Assembly: GCA_964230805.1 (NCBI GenBank)
Contig: CAXRIA010000029.1
Location: 1 to 21,942, forward strand
Length of the DNA: 21,942 bases
Origin: Flavicella sp964230805
Lineage (GTDB): Bacteria > Bacteroidota > Bacteroidia > Flavobacteriales > Flavobacteriaceae
Direction: 5' to 3'
Shown: positions 1 to 7,844 of the stretch, piece by piece
How positions within the stretch are numbered: position 1 is the stretch's first letter
Layout: each line of letters opens with the position of its first letter
The notes under the pieces: model-generated
Told to the model about the DNA's origin: nothing
What the model saw: the letters and a program-made list of their open reading frames with translations, nothing else
Databases searched by the model: none
Program-made: the position numbers and the translations under genes

Positions 1-919
1 TTCAGCGGTTTTTGATTTTTCAAATTTGCAAGACAGCGTTATTTTAAACGGAGCGAATGCTTCCGATTATACCATTACCTATCACAATTCACAGTCAGAT
101 GCCTCCGATGGAACAGGGATAGTAGGATCGGATTACCGAGCTTTTGATGGCGAACAAATATGGTTTCGTATCGAAAACAATCAAACCAGCTGTTGGAGCG
201 CGGGAAGTTTTGATATTGTGGTGAATCCTTTGCCAGAAATCGATATCCTTGACAACCCTACCTTGTGCTTGGATGGAAGTCCGTTGGTTCTTCAGGCGAA
301 TGAAAGTGGAACAGATACTTATGAGTGGTCCACAGGTGAGACATCTCAGAGCATTGAGGTTACTGCACCAGGTCGTTATTTCGTAAAGGCAACCAATACG
401 TATGGTTGTGATTTGCTCAAAGAATTTACGGTCGAGCTACCCGAATTTTTGGGGATAGATGTCTTTCATTTCGAGCAGCCCTCCAAAGTAGTTGTACAAA
501 TAACGGGTAGTGGGAATTATTTGTACCAATTGGACGGTGGTTTTGCCCAAGATTCTGATACGTTTTATGACGTTTCTGTGGGAGAACATACCATTACAAT
601 CTACGATACAAATGGTTGCGGACCTGTGCGTCGTGATTTTTTTGTTTTGAATTATCCAAAATATTTTTCTCCCGATGGAACGTTGCCTTATTGGCATATT
701 CTTGGACAAGAGAACATTCCTGGGATGACTTCCACAAAGATTTTCATTTACGATAGAAGCGGCCGTGTGGTTGGCGTTTTGGATGAGAATTCTCAGGGAT
801 GGGATGGAAATGATTTGAATGGAACTCCCATGCCTGCCACAGATTATTGGTTCCGTGCAGACGTCATGGTGAATGGAAATCATATCATTGCGACGGGTAA
901 TTTTAGCTTGTTACGTTAG
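1..919 (+). CDS. Secreted T9SS substrate with type B (gliding-motility-associated) C-terminal sorting domain, 5' truncated
   Basis: The reading frame is open from base 2, so this is the last ~305 codons of a longer protein that begins outside the window; the in-frame TTG at 26 is not a convincing start. The visible part is a series of beta-rich, Cys-containing Ig/PKD-like modules, as in large flavobacterial surface proteins (for example WSTGETSQSIEV followed by GRYFVKATNTYGC). The last ~88 residues (bases ~653-916) fit the type B sorting domain: YPKYFSPDG, KIFIYDRSGRVV, QGWDGNDLNG, ATDYWF, and a terminal GNFSLLR. By family knowledge this domain directs export through the type IX secretion system and attachment to or release from the cell surface; the passenger function is unknown. 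Oddity: the usual F-[ST]-P-N-G-D-G-x-N-D segment is shortened to FSPDGTLPYW. It is followed by an unrelated methyltransferase gene that seems to have its own promoter. Confidence 0.85.
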   Translation, partial: SAVFDFSNLQDSVILNGANASDYTITYHNSQSDASDGTGIVGSDYRAFDGEQIWFRIENNQTSCWSAGSFDIVVNPLPEIDILDNPTLCLDGSPLVLQANESGTDTYEWSTGETSQSIEVTAPGRYFVKATNTYGCDLLKEFTVELPEFLGIDVFHFEQPSKVVVQITGSGNYLYQLDGGFAQDSDTFYDVSVGEHTITIYDTNGCGPVRRDFFVLNYPKYFSPDGTLPYWHILGQENIPGMTSTKIFIYDRSGRVVGVLDENSQGWDGNDLNGTPMPATDYWFRADVMVNGNHIIATGNFSLLR

Positions 920-941
920 TTACCCAAAGCTTTTAATTCCG

Positions 942-949
942 TATGTTTG
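942..949 (+). promoter_or_regulatory. Putative Bacteroidota -7 box (TATGTTTG) for the THUMP methyltransferase gene
   Basis: TATGTTTG matches TAnnTTTG exactly, and it lies 18 bases before the ATG at 968, giving a leader of roughly a dozen bases. No good -33 TTTG is seen at the usual distance. It falls in the short gap after the preceding stop codon, which supports an independent start of transcription. Confidence 0.4.
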
Positions 950-967
950 TGCCTTCAAAGAGAAAGT

Positions 968-2149
968 ATGGGACAAAATTTTAAAATGGTGGCCACCACA
1001 TTGTTTGGTTTGGAAGAAGTTCTTGCAAAAGAATTAAGAGATTTGGGGGCTCAAGAGGTTGCTGTCGGTGTTCGAAGTGTCTCCTTTAAAGGAGACAAAG
1101 GGTTTCTCTACAAAGCAAACATTTCCCTAAGAACCGCTGTCCGAATTTTAAAACCGATTCGAAAATTTAAAGTAAGGTCAGAAAAAGATTTATACGACAG
1201 TTTGCAAAAAATTAAATGGGAAAAATACCTGGCAGTGGATGGTACTTTTGCCATTGGAGCCGTTGTTAATTCTTCATTTTTCACGACCAATTCTCATTAC
1301 ATTTCCTTAAAGTCCAAAGATGCAATCGCGGATTATTACCGTCATCAATACAGCAAGCGTCCGAACGTAGACTTGAAATATCCGGATTTGAAAGTTCACG
1401 TGCATATCAAAGATGATTTTTGTACCGTATCTCTCGACAGTTCAGGTGATTCGCTTCACAAAAGAGGCTACCGGAGTTCTACCAATATTGCACCGATTAA
1501 TGAAGTGTTGGCAGCAGGTTTGGTATTGCTTTCAGGCTATACCGGAGAGGGCAATTTTATTGATCCGATGTGTGGATCGGGAACCTTATTGATTGAGGCA
1601 GCAATGATTGCTTGTCGGATTCCAGCAAATATCAACAGGAAGCATTTTGCTTTTGAAAATTGGCCCGATTATGACGAGGATTTGTATTTTGTGATTCAAG
1701 ATGCTTTGCTCAATAAAATTAGCAGTCCACATTATAAAATTATGGGTTTTGACAAGGCACCTTCTGCGGTAAAAAAAGCGAAGGAGAATATTGAAAATGC
1801 CAATTTATCAGATTTTATTGGGGTGCACCATGTGAATTTTTTCAATTCCCGCAAAGAAGTGTTTGGCAACACAACGATACTTTTTAACCCGCCTTACGGC
1901 GAGCGTTTGGAATTGGCAGATTTGGAGGGCTTCTATAAAAATATTGGAGATACTTTAAAAAGTGGCTATCCCGATTCAACGGTATGGTTTATAACTTCCG
2001 ATCTACAAGCCTTGAAGTATGTTGGTTTGCGTACTTCGAAACGAATTCCTTTGCGAAATGGGGATTTAGAATGTCGTTTTGTGCGTTATGATATGTACGA
2101 GGGCTCTCGAAAATCCAAAAAAGCCAATCGAGATGTGGCGGAAGAGTAA
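968..2149 (+). CDS. THUMP-domain class I SAM-dependent RNA methyltransferase (RlmL-like, UPF0020 family)
   Basis: Predicted to methylate a guanine N2 in RNA, by similarity to the RlmL/Trm14 group, acting on rRNA in the cytoplasm. The 393-residue product has an N-terminal ferredoxin-like plus THUMP RNA-binding part (about residues 1-155). A Rossmann methyltransferase follows, with SAM motif I at DPMCGSGTLLIEAA (199-212), an acidic motif II region near GFDKAP (260-265), and catalytic motif IV NPPYGERL (307-314). NPPY is typical of amino-group methylation. It is the length of a lone RlmL-type unit and lacks the RlmK half found fused in E. coli. I chose the ATG at 968 because the frame upstream has only a TTG at 947, which lies inside the putative -7 box. 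The gene is convergent with xerD 30 bases downstream. The exact target base is inferred. Confidence 0.88.
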   Translation: MGQNFKMVATTLFGLEEVLAKELRDLGAQEVAVGVRSVSFKGDKGFLYKANISLRTAVRILKPIRKFKVRSEKDLYDSLQKIKWEKYLAVDGTFAIGAVVNSSFFTTNSHYISLKSKDAIADYYRHQYSKRPNVDLKYPDLKVHVHIKDDFCTVSLDSSGDSLHKRGYRSSTNIAPINEVLAAGLVLLSGYTGEGNFIDPMCGSGTLLIEAAMIACRIPANINRKHFAFENWPDYDEDLYFVIQDALLNKISSPHYKIMGFDKAPSAVKKAKENIENANLSDFIGVHHVNFFNSRKEVFGNTTILFNPPYGERLELADLEGFYKNIGDTLKSGYPDSTVWFITSDLQALKYVGLRTSKRIPLRNGDLECRFVRYDMYEGSRKSKKANRDVAEE

Positions 2150-2152
2150 TTG

Positions 2153-2182
2153 TATTTGCGCCACTTGCACAAATATTTTTTA
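2153..2182 (+). terminator. Putative Rho-independent terminator of the THUMP methyltransferase gene
   Basis: Arms TATTTGCGC (2153-2161) and GCACAAATA (2167-2175) pair with one C/A mismatch around a CACTT loop, and a run of six T then ATTT follows. The T-run overlaps the stop codon of the convergent xerD. On the minus strand the hairpin is not followed by T residues, so it looks one-directional. Confidence 0.45.
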
Positions 2183-3079
2183 TTTCGATCTGGGATGAAA
2201 TTTTTCAACCACACCTTTTAAATGTTGGGTGTCTAAGTGCACGTATATCTCGGTAGTCGTAATGCTTTCATGACCTAACATTTGTTGAATTGCTCTTAAA
2301 TCGGCTCCTCGTTCTAGCAAATGCGTGGCAAAAGAATGCCGGAAGGTATGCGGACTAATTTTTTTGCCCAGATTTGCCTCTTCAGCCAGTTTTTTTAGGA
2401 TGCTGAAAATCATGACACGCGTGAGCTTTTTACCTCTTCTGTTTAAAAACAAAATATCCTGATGTTCCTTTTGGATGGTTTGATGACAGCGTATGCACTG
2501 GATATAATGTTGCATCAGTTTTTGCGTATGACCTCCGACGGGAACAAAACGATGCTTGTCTCCCTTTCCGAGCACACGGATAAAACCTTCGTCAAAAAAT
2601 AAATCCGAAAGTTGCAATGAAATGAGCTCGCTAACACGTAGGCCACAACTGTATAAGGTTTCAAGAATTACCCGATTTCTCTCACCTTGTGGATGACTGA
2701 GGTCTATGGTGGAAATAAGTTGGTCGATTTCATTTGTAGATAGGGTGTCCGGTAATTTTCTTCCAATTTTCGGCGTTTCTATAAGATCGGTAGGGTTGTC
2801 ATTTCTGTATTTTTCGAAAACGAGGTAATCAAAAAAATTGCGCAGCCCTGAGATGAGGCGCGCTTGAGATTTGGCCGAGTTTTTCTTGGAAGTCTCATAA
2901 ACAAAAGACAAAAGTATTTCTTTGTCGATTTTAGTCGGAGAAACCTCGATGCCATTTTTTTCCAAGTGCGTGACTAGCTTTTTTATATCTCGGCTATAAC
3001 TTTCTACCGTGTTTTTTGACAATCCTCTTTCAATATTGAGATAATGTTTGTAGTCGTTTGATAAAACACTCCAGTTCAT
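2180..3079 (-). CDS. xerD: Tyrosine recombinase XerD (chromosome dimer resolution)
   Basis: A 299-residue site-specific recombinase of the Xer type, which with XerC (or alone) resolves chromosome dimers at dif during FtsK-driven segregation. The N-terminal SAM-like DNA-binding domain (about 1-100) has the typical Y..YL..ERGLS.NT..SY opening. The catalytic domain carries the full active set: R148 (CGLRVSEL), K172 (GKGDKHR), H244 and R247 (HTFRHSFATHLL), H270 (MLGHESITTT) and the nucleophile Y279 (IYVHLD). The length is normal for XerC/D, with no integrase-type extension. No phage or island genes surround it, and the divergent aroQ next door is a housekeeping gene, so it is the core Xer enzyme rather than a mobile integrase. 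XerD rather than XerC is judged from overall resemblance. The start is an ATG; a palindrome lies in its putative promoter. Confidence 0.9.
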   Translation of the reverse strand: MNWSVLSNDYKHYLNIERGLSKNTVESYSRDIKKLVTHLEKNGIEVSPTKIDKEILLSFVYETSKKNSAKSQARLISGLRNFFDYLVFEKYRNDNPTDLIETPKIGRKLPDTLSTNEIDQLISTIDLSHPQGERNRVILETLYSCGLRVSELISLQLSDLFFDEGFIRVLGKGDKHRFVPVGGHTQKLMQHYIQCIRCHQTIQKEHQDILFLNRRGKKLTRVMIFSILKKLAEEANLGKKISPHTFRHSFATHLLERGADLRAIQQMLGHESITTTEIYVHLDTQHLKGVVEKFHPRSK

Positions 3080-3094
3080 GGTATAAAGATAGAG

Positions 3095-3123
3095 AAAATA
3101 TAAAATGTTTAAACATTTTCAAA
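3095..3123 (-). promoter_or_regulatory. Putative xerD promoter containing a perfect 18-base palindrome
   Basis: Read on the minus strand: TTTG (3120-3123), a 17-base spacer, then TATATTTT (3095-3102), one base away from TAnnTTTG. The expected transcript start is about ten bases before the xerD ATG. AAAATGTTTAAACATTTT (3102-3119) is a perfect palindrome filling the space between the two boxes, the classic place for a repressor operator. The promoter is a moderate match; the palindrome is directly seen. Confidence 0.35.
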
Positions 3124-3269
3124 TGAAGCTAAAATTACAATCTTTAAAAATAAAAGGCAGGGATATGGCTGTTTTCGGAAATCGAGATGTTTAAAGTAAA
3201 AATGATTAGACGAATTTAAATAAAGATCTTTAAAACAGTAAGATTCCTTTTTTATTACGAGAACATTCT

Positions 3270-3277
3270 TATTTTTG
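3270..3277 (+). promoter_or_regulatory. Putative -7 box (TATTTTTG) of the aroQ transcript
   Basis: An exact TAnnTTTG match 22 bases before the aroQ ATG at 3300. The -33 region is only T-rich (no clear TTTG), so confidence is limited. The 220-base gap it sits in separates the divergent xerD and aroQ genes. Confidence 0.4.
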
Positions 3278-3299
3278 TAAAGCAACCAAATGAGAATGT

Positions 3300-3716
3300 A
3301 TGAAATTATTGATTATCAACGGCCCTAATTTGAATTTGTTAGGAAAAAGAGAACCTTCTATCTACGGAAATGCAACTTTTGAAGACTACTACAAAGAGTT
3401 GGTATCAAAATACGAGGGGGTTTCTTTGGACTATTTTCAATCGAATCATGAAGGGGAGTTGGTGGATAAATTGCACGAAGTTGGTTTCTCTTATGACGGT
3501 GTGATTATCAATGCTGGCGCTTATACCCATACGTCTGTTGCCATTGCTGATGCAATCAAAGGAATTGAATCTCCAGTAATAGAAGTTCATATTTCCAATG
3601 TGCATGCCCGAGAAGAATTTCGACATAAGTCCTTTTTATCGCCCGTATGCAAAGGTGTTATTTTAGGTTTTGGTCTTCAAAGTTATGATTTGGCCATTCG
3701 TAGTTTTGTTTCCTAA
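3300..3716 (+). CDS. aroQ: Type II 3-dehydroquinate dehydratase
   Basis: Catalyses dehydration of 3-dehydroquinate to 3-dehydroshikimate, step three of the shikimate pathway to aromatic amino acids and folate, in the cytosol. The 138-residue length is normal for this dodecameric flavodoxin-like fold. Seen motifs: NGPNLNLLGKREPSIYG (7-23) with the catalytic lid Arg17 and Tyr22, the substrate loop INAGAYTHTSVA (70-81), the EVHISN block (95-100) with His97, and HAREEFRHKS (102-111). Its close pairing with xerD on the opposite strand is an arrangement I associate with Bacteroidota. The acyltransferase gene 52 bases downstream has no obvious promoter and may be cotranscribed. Confidence 0.93.
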   Translation: MKLLIINGPNLNLLGKREPSIYGNATFEDYYKELVSKYEGVSLDYFQSNHEGELVDKLHEVGFSYDGVIINAGAYTHTSVAIADAIKGIESPVIEVHISNVHAREEFRHKSFLSPVCKGVILGFGLQSYDLAIRSFVS

Positions 3717-3768
3717 CAATGGAAATTTCGACAACCTCCCGCAATAGTGGAATCAATTATCAGTCAAT

Positions 3769-4308
3769 ATGAAACGTATTTCAACTTGGATTTTTAGTGC
3801 CATTTTGGGTTGGAAACTCATGGGTACTTTTCCCAAAGAAGTAAGAAAATATGTGATCATCGTATATCCACACACCAGTTGGCTTGATTTTCCGATGGGT
3901 TTGTTGGTAAAATACATGACTGGAATTCAAGCCTTTTACATCGGTAAAAAAAGTTTATTCGACGGAGGGTTTGGTTGGTTTTTTAAATACTTTGGCGGCA
4001 TTCCGGTGGACAGAACCAAGAATGAAAATATCGTTGATCAAATTGTCTCCAAATTCAATTCCAATGAAGACTTTATTTTTGCGTTGTCACCCGAAGGAAC
4101 CCGTAAAAAAGTAAAAAATTGGAAAACAGGATTTTACTATATTGCCAAAGAAGCCAATGTTCCTATTGTGAAAGTAGCGTTGGATTATGGAACGAAAGAA
4201 GTACGAATAGGGACTCCTTATTTTCCCACAGGTGTTCTGAATGAAGATATGGAACATGTACAGGCCTATTTTAAAGGAACCAAAGGATATCATCCTGATT
4301 TTGGCTAA
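3769..4308 (+). CDS. PlsC-like 1-acyl-sn-glycerol-3-phosphate acyltransferase family protein
   Basis: A 179-residue lysophospholipid acyltransferase-fold enzyme, likely transferring a fatty acyl chain at the inner membrane surface. The family motifs are all present: HTSWLD (35-40; the catalytic HX4D), GGIPVDRTK (76-84; substrate glycerophosphate binding), and SPEGTRKK (107-114; the EGTR motif). It is shorter than canonical PlsC (~240 residues) and has no strong N-terminal membrane anchor beyond residues 5-20 and the hydrophobic stretch 28-33. It may therefore be a variant acting on another acceptor such as an ornithine or amino-acid lipid, so I do not name it plsC. It follows aroQ by 52 bases, and the next gene's -33 box overlaps its stop region. 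Confidence 0.8.
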   Translation: MKRISTWIFSAILGWKLMGTFPKEVRKYVIIVYPHTSWLDFPMGLLVKYMTGIQAFYIGKKSLFDGGFGWFFKYFGGIPVDRTKNENIVDQIVSKFNSNEDFIFALSPEGTRKKVKNWKTGFYYIAKEANVPIVKVALDYGTKEVRIGTPYFPTGVLNEDMEHVQAYFKGTKGYHPDFG

Positions 4309-4330
4309 AATTTTGTCGGTATCAACTTTG
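4299..4330 (+). promoter_or_regulatory. Putative promoter of the dicarboxylate/amino-acid symporter gene
   Basis: TTTTG (4299-4303), a 19-base spacer, and CAACTTTG (4323-4330), one base off TAnnTTTG. The spacing is ideal for the Bacteroidota primary sigma factor. The start codon at 4362 would give a leader of ~25 bases. The -33 box lies inside the end of the acyltransferase gene. Confidence 0.45.
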
Positions 4331-4361
4331 CATTTGTAACCAATCACTAAATTTACAAACC

Positions 4362-5687
4362 ATGAAAAACGTAGCGTTGCACTCAAAAATTTTGATAGGA
4401 ATGTTTTTAGGAGTCCTGTTTGGATTTTTAATGCTTCAATTTTCATGGGGAACATCATTTGTTCAGGATTGGATAGAACCCATTGGTACTATTTTCGTTC
4501 GGATGTTAAAATTGATTGCCGTACCCTTAATTGTGGCCTCACTCGTCAAGGGAATTGCAGATTTAAAGGATATTTCCAAATTCAAATCCATGGGATTGAA
4601 GACAATTTTGGTGTACGTATTGACTACGGTGGTAGCAATTACCATCGGTCTTACCGTGGTAAACATATTTAAGCCTGGTCGAGGAATTTCTCAAGAAACA
4701 GTGGTGCATTTAAAAGAGACGTATGCCTCAAGTGATAAAATAAAGGCACGAATTGATGAGGCGAACAAGCAAAAAGAATCGAAGCCTTTGCAATTTGTGG
4801 TGGACATGGTTCCCGAAAATGCGATCAAAGCCATGGGTAATAACAAATTGATGCTACAGGTTATTTTCTTTACCATTTTTTTGGGAATCAGTCTCTTATT
4901 AGTTCCCGAAAAGGAAGCGAATCCATTAAAGTCGTTTTTTAATTCATTGAATGCAGTGGTTTTAAAAATGGTAGATTTGATCATGTTATTGGCACCCATT
5001 GCTGTTTTTTCTTTGCTTTCTTCTGTAATTGCGACCACTAATGATATAAATATCTTACTTGCTTTGTTGCGTTATGCTGGTGTCGTTGTATTGGGGTTGT
5101 TGTTCATTGTGGTGGTTTATTTAATGATCATAGCCTTGTATACGAAGAAATCACCGATTTGGTTTTTAAAGCAAATTGCTCCTGCTCAATTGTTAGCATT
5201 TTCCACGAGTTCTAGTGCTGCGACTTTACCTGTAACTATGGAACGTGTAGAGGAACACATGGGTGTCGACAAAGAAGTAGCTAGTTTTGTGTTGCCAGTA
5301 GGTGCAACCATCAACATGGATGGTACAAGTTTGTACCAAGCTGTGGCTTCGGTATTTATTATGCAAGTGTTGTGGCCTGAGGGTTTGGTCTTCAGCAATC
5401 AGTTGGTCATTGTACTCACGGCCTTAATGGCCTCTATCGGTTCGGCTGCTGTGCCTGGTGCAGGGATGGTAATGCTGGTAATCGTGTTGGATGCCATTGG
5501 ATTTCCCAAAGAATTGTTACCCATTGGTTTGGCACTAATTTTCGCCGTAGATAGGCCTTTGGACATGATGCGAACTACCATCAACGTCACCGGTGATGCC
5601 ACGGTGTCAATGCTGATTGCGAAGTCAGAAGGTAAATTAGGGAATCCAAAGGTTCAAAATTGGGATGATCATTACCCTACGAAATAA
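4362..5687 (+). CDS. Dicarboxylate/amino acid:cation symporter (DAACS family, GltP/DctA type)
   Basis: A 441-residue inner-membrane secondary transporter taking up acidic amino acids or C4-dicarboxylates with Na+ or H+. Core signatures are intact: the serine-rich hairpin 1 STSSSAATLP (281-290), the cation-site NMDGTS in TM7 (318-323), the hairpin 2 region PGAGMVML (365-372), and TM8 with D401, R404, N408 and D412 (DMMRTTINVTGD). By alignment with the archaeal homologue GltPh, R404 corresponds to the arginine that binds the side-chain carboxylate, so an acidic substrate is likely; glutamate, aspartate or dicarboxylate cannot be told apart. There is a charged loop at about 110-145, rich in K and E, between membrane segments. 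The last 11 bases overlap the end of the convergent DCC-family gene. Confidence 0.9.
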   Translation: MKNVALHSKILIGMFLGVLFGFLMLQFSWGTSFVQDWIEPIGTIFVRMLKLIAVPLIVASLVKGIADLKDISKFKSMGLKTILVYVLTTVVAITIGLTVVNIFKPGRGISQETVVHLKETYASSDKIKARIDEANKQKESKPLQFVVDMVPENAIKAMGNNKLMLQVIFFTIFLGISLLLVPEKEANPLKSFFNSLNAVVLKMVDLIMLLAPIAVFSLLSSVIATTNDINILLALLRYAGVVVLGLLFIVVVYLMIIALYTKKSPIWFLKQIAPAQLLAFSTSSSAATLPVTMERVEEHMGVDKEVASFVLPVGATINMDGTSLYQAVASVFIMQVLWPEGLVFSNQLVIVLTALMASIGSAAVPGAGMVMLVIVLDAIGFPKELLPIGLALIFAVDRPLDMMRTTINVTGDATVSMLIAKSEGKLGNPKVQNWDDHYPTK

Positions 5688-6093
5688 ACAAATCTTTTTC
5701 TTTTTTTGAAGGGACTCTGCAAGAACTTTGCCTCCCAAACCATCGGTATCGATTGCGAGCGATTTTGTTGTAAATGAAATCTCGAATGGAAACAGGAAGA
5801 ATGAGAAAAATAGACAACAGAGGCCATAGTCCGTTCAAGTCTCTTGCTATTCTCAGTACCGCAGTTGATTTTTCATAAACTGTTGATTTTTTGAGTAATA
5901 GAAGACTATCAACTGTTGCATATCCATTTTCGTGTAAAAATGTTTTTGCAACAGTGGATTGCAACGGGCAAAAAAGAAATCTGGCATTCCGATCTCTTTT
6001 GATGATAAAATTAACACTAGCGTTGCACAAATTACAAACCCCGTCAAAGAAAATGATGTTTTTAGATTTGTCCAACACGTCTCGGTTTTTCAT
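5677..6093 (-). CDS. DCC-family thiol-disulfide oxidoreductase (DUF393)
   Basis: A 138-residue protein with the DUF393 signature FFDGVCNLCNASVNFIIKRD near the N-terminus. The redox-type CxxC is C20-x-x-C23, preceded by the conserved DG. Downstream, FCPLQS (41-46) and a hydrophobic helix WPLLSIFLILPVSIRDFIYN (90-109) followed by RYRWFGR fit the family. The thioredoxin-like redox role is inferred from the family name; its substrate is not known. The start is taken at the ATG at 6093; an upstream in-frame TTG at 6117 would overlap the preceding gene by 10 bases and is less likely. It lies 14 bases after the Gfo/Idh/MocA gene, probably in one transcript, and its end overlaps the convergent symporter gene. 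Confidence 0.8.
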   Translation of the reverse strand: MKNRDVLDKSKNIIFFDGVCNLCNASVNFIIKRDRNARFLFCPLQSTVAKTFLHENGYATVDSLLLLKKSTVYEKSTAVLRIARDLNGLWPLLSIFLILPVSIRDFIYNKIARNRYRWFGRQSSCRVPSKKEKDLFIS

Positions 6094-6107
6094 AGGTTTT
6101 ATATTGT

Positions 6108-7067
6108 TTACAAACAATTAATTATTTGTTGTGCTATTCGTAGAGCCTCTGTTCCTTGTTTTAGAGAAACAATAGGGGTGCTGTTATTTTCAATTGACTC
6201 TGCAAAAGCATTGAGTTCATCGAGAATTGCGTTGTTTTCAATGATTTTCGGATTTTCAAAATAAATTTGTTTTTTTACACCTTCTGCATTTTTCAAAATT
6301 AGTGCAAAATCTTCTGGGTTTTCTGGGGCGTTGCATATTTTTATCAATTCACTTTTCTTTTTGAGGAAATCAATAGATATGTAGGCGTCACTTTGGAAAA
6401 AACGAGTTTTTCGCATGCTTTTCATAGAAATTCTGCTTGCTGTTATGTTTGCAACACAGCCATTTTGAAATTCGATGCGAGCATTTGCAATATCAGGTGT
6501 TTTCGAAATCACAGAAACGCCATTGCCCTGTACCTTTTTTACAGGTGAATTTACGACACTTAAGATAATGTCTATGTCATGAATCATCAAATCTAAAACT
6601 ACGGGAACATCCGTTCCTCTCGGATTGAATTCAGCCAAACGATGTGCTTCTATAAACATAGGGTTTCGGATGGTGTTTTTGACTGCTGTAAAAGCGGAGT
6701 TGAATCGTTCTACATGCCCAACTTGACCTCGAATGCCTTTTTTTTTGGCCAAGTCTCTAATGGCTATAGCTTCTGAAATTGTGTTGCATATAGGTTTTTC
6801 AACAAAGATATGTTTTCCATGTTCAATGGCTTTTTTTGCACAGTCAAAATGTGAAAGTGTTGGTGTCACAATGTCCACAACATCTACCTCTCTCATTAAA
6901 GATTCAAGTGAGTCAAAAGCTTTGTAACCAAATTCATGAGTAACTTTTTGAGCGTTTTCATGTATGGGATCATAAAATCCAACCAATTCATATTTTTCGG
7001 ATGCTTCTAACAGTCGCAAATGAATTTTACCTAAATGACCTGCACCTAATACACCTATTTTTAACAT
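6108..7067 (-). CDS. Gfo/Idh/MocA family NAD(P)-dependent oxidoreductase
   Basis: A 319-residue sugar/polyol-dehydrogenase-like enzyme. The N-terminal Rossmann fold has GVLGAGHLGKIH (5-16) and an acidic residue at the end of strand 2 (GFYDP, D33), suggesting NAD rather than NADP. The family's catalytic EKP motif is at 90-92 (HIFVEKPICNT), and the C-terminal alpha/beta domain starts near GHVERFNSAF (117-126), where the MocA-type substrate site lies, followed by MIHDIDIILS with a conserved HD pair. The substrate cannot be read from sequence; no sugar operon surrounds it. It is divergent from pcm across 135 bases, where I see no strong minus-strand TAnnTTTG box, and precedes the DCC gene by 14 bases. 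Confidence 0.83.
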   Translation of the reverse strand: MLKIGVLGAGHLGKIHLRLLEASEKYELVGFYDPIHENAQKVTHEFGYKAFDSLESLMREVDVVDIVTPTLSHFDCAKKAIEHGKHIFVEKPICNTISEAIAIRDLAKKKGIRGQVGHVERFNSAFTAVKNTIRNPMFIEAHRLAEFNPRGTDVPVVLDLMIHDIDIILSVVNSPVKKVQGNGVSVISKTPDIANARIEFQNGCVANITASRISMKSMRKTRFFQSDAYISIDFLKKKSELIKICNAPENPEDFALILKNAEGVKKQIYFENPKIIENNAILDELNAFAESIENNSTPIVSLKQGTEALRIAQQIINCL

Positions 7068-7202
7068 ACGTATTATTTTATGTTTATTTGATAGGGGTAG
7101 GAGTCGTGAAAGTTAATGCGTGTTTACCCAATAACTTTTTAGTAAAAATAGAAATCTTTGCCGATTAATTCCTAATTTTAGCCGAGCAAATGCCTATCAT
7201 AC

Positions 7203-7844
7203 GTGAAAGATACACACAAACATCAAGGACTTAGAAATCAGTTAGCGAGCATTGTTTCTGAAAAAGGAATATCGAATAAAAAAGTATTGGCTGCGATTGC
7301 AAAAATTCCACGGCATTTGTTTTTAGATTCAAGTTTTGAGGACTTTGCCTACAAAGACCAAGCCTTTCCAATTTTAGCTGAGCAAACAATTTCTCAGCCC
7401 TATACCGTAGCTTTTCAAACAGAGTTGCTAGAGGTTCAACCCAATGATAAGGTATTAGAAATAGGAACAGGATCGGGGTACCAAACAGCCATGTTGTTGG
7501 AATTAAAAGCAGAGGTGTATACCATTGAGCGGCAAAACGAACTTTTTAAAAAAACAAAACTTTTTTTACCCAAATTGGGCTATCGTCCAAAATTTATGGC
7601 TTTTGGTGATGGGTATAAGGGGTTGAAGGAATATGCTCCTTTTGACAAGATTATTGTGACAGCCGGGGCACCATTTGTACCGAAAGCATTGTTGGGTCAA
7701 TTAAAAATAGGAGGGAAGCTGGTTATACCCGTAGGTGAGGAAACTCAATTCATGCATGTCTACACGCGTACCGGGGTGAAAAAATTTCAAAAACAAGAAT
7801 TGGGTGAATGTAAGTTTGTTCCCATGTTAAAAAAGAAAAATTAA
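7203..7844 (+). CDS. pcm: Protein-L-isoaspartate O-methyltransferase
   Basis: Repairs damaged proteins by methylating isoaspartyl carboxyl groups with SAM, in the cytosol. The 213-residue product has the family hallmark QTISQPYTVAFQTELL (61-76), SAM motif I VLEIGTGSGYQTA (84-96), an acidic residue after strand 2 (YTIERQ), and FDKIIVTAGAPFVPKALLGQL followed by GGKLVIPVGE near the C-terminus. The start is a GTG at 7203; the ATG at 7190 is in another frame. The stop codon TAA abuts the ATG of the CPBP gene with no gap, so the two are surely translated from one message. TAATTTTA at 7173-7180 could be a weak -7 box. The grouping with a membrane protease and menE is probably an operon of convenience. 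Confidence 0.92.
   Translation: MKDTHKHQGLRNQLASIVSEKGISNKKVLAAIAKIPRHLFLDSSFEDFAYKDQAFPILAEQTISQPYTVAFQTELLEVQPNDKVLEIGTGSGYQTAMLLELKAEVYTIERQNELFKKTKLFLPKLGYRPKFMAFGDGYKGLKEYAPFDKIIVTAGAPFVPKALLGQLKIGGKLVIPVGEETQFMHVYTRTGVKKFQKQELGECKFVPMLKKKN

Noticed and set aside
437..883. 148-codon open frame on the minus strand
   Set aside because: Lies wholly opposite the T9SS substrate gene, whose protein has clear family motifs; the opposite frame shows none.
2180..3079. xerD as an integrase marking an integrated element
   Set aside because: Length and motifs match the housekeeping Xer enzyme; no attachment repeats, tRNA or mobile genes are nearby.
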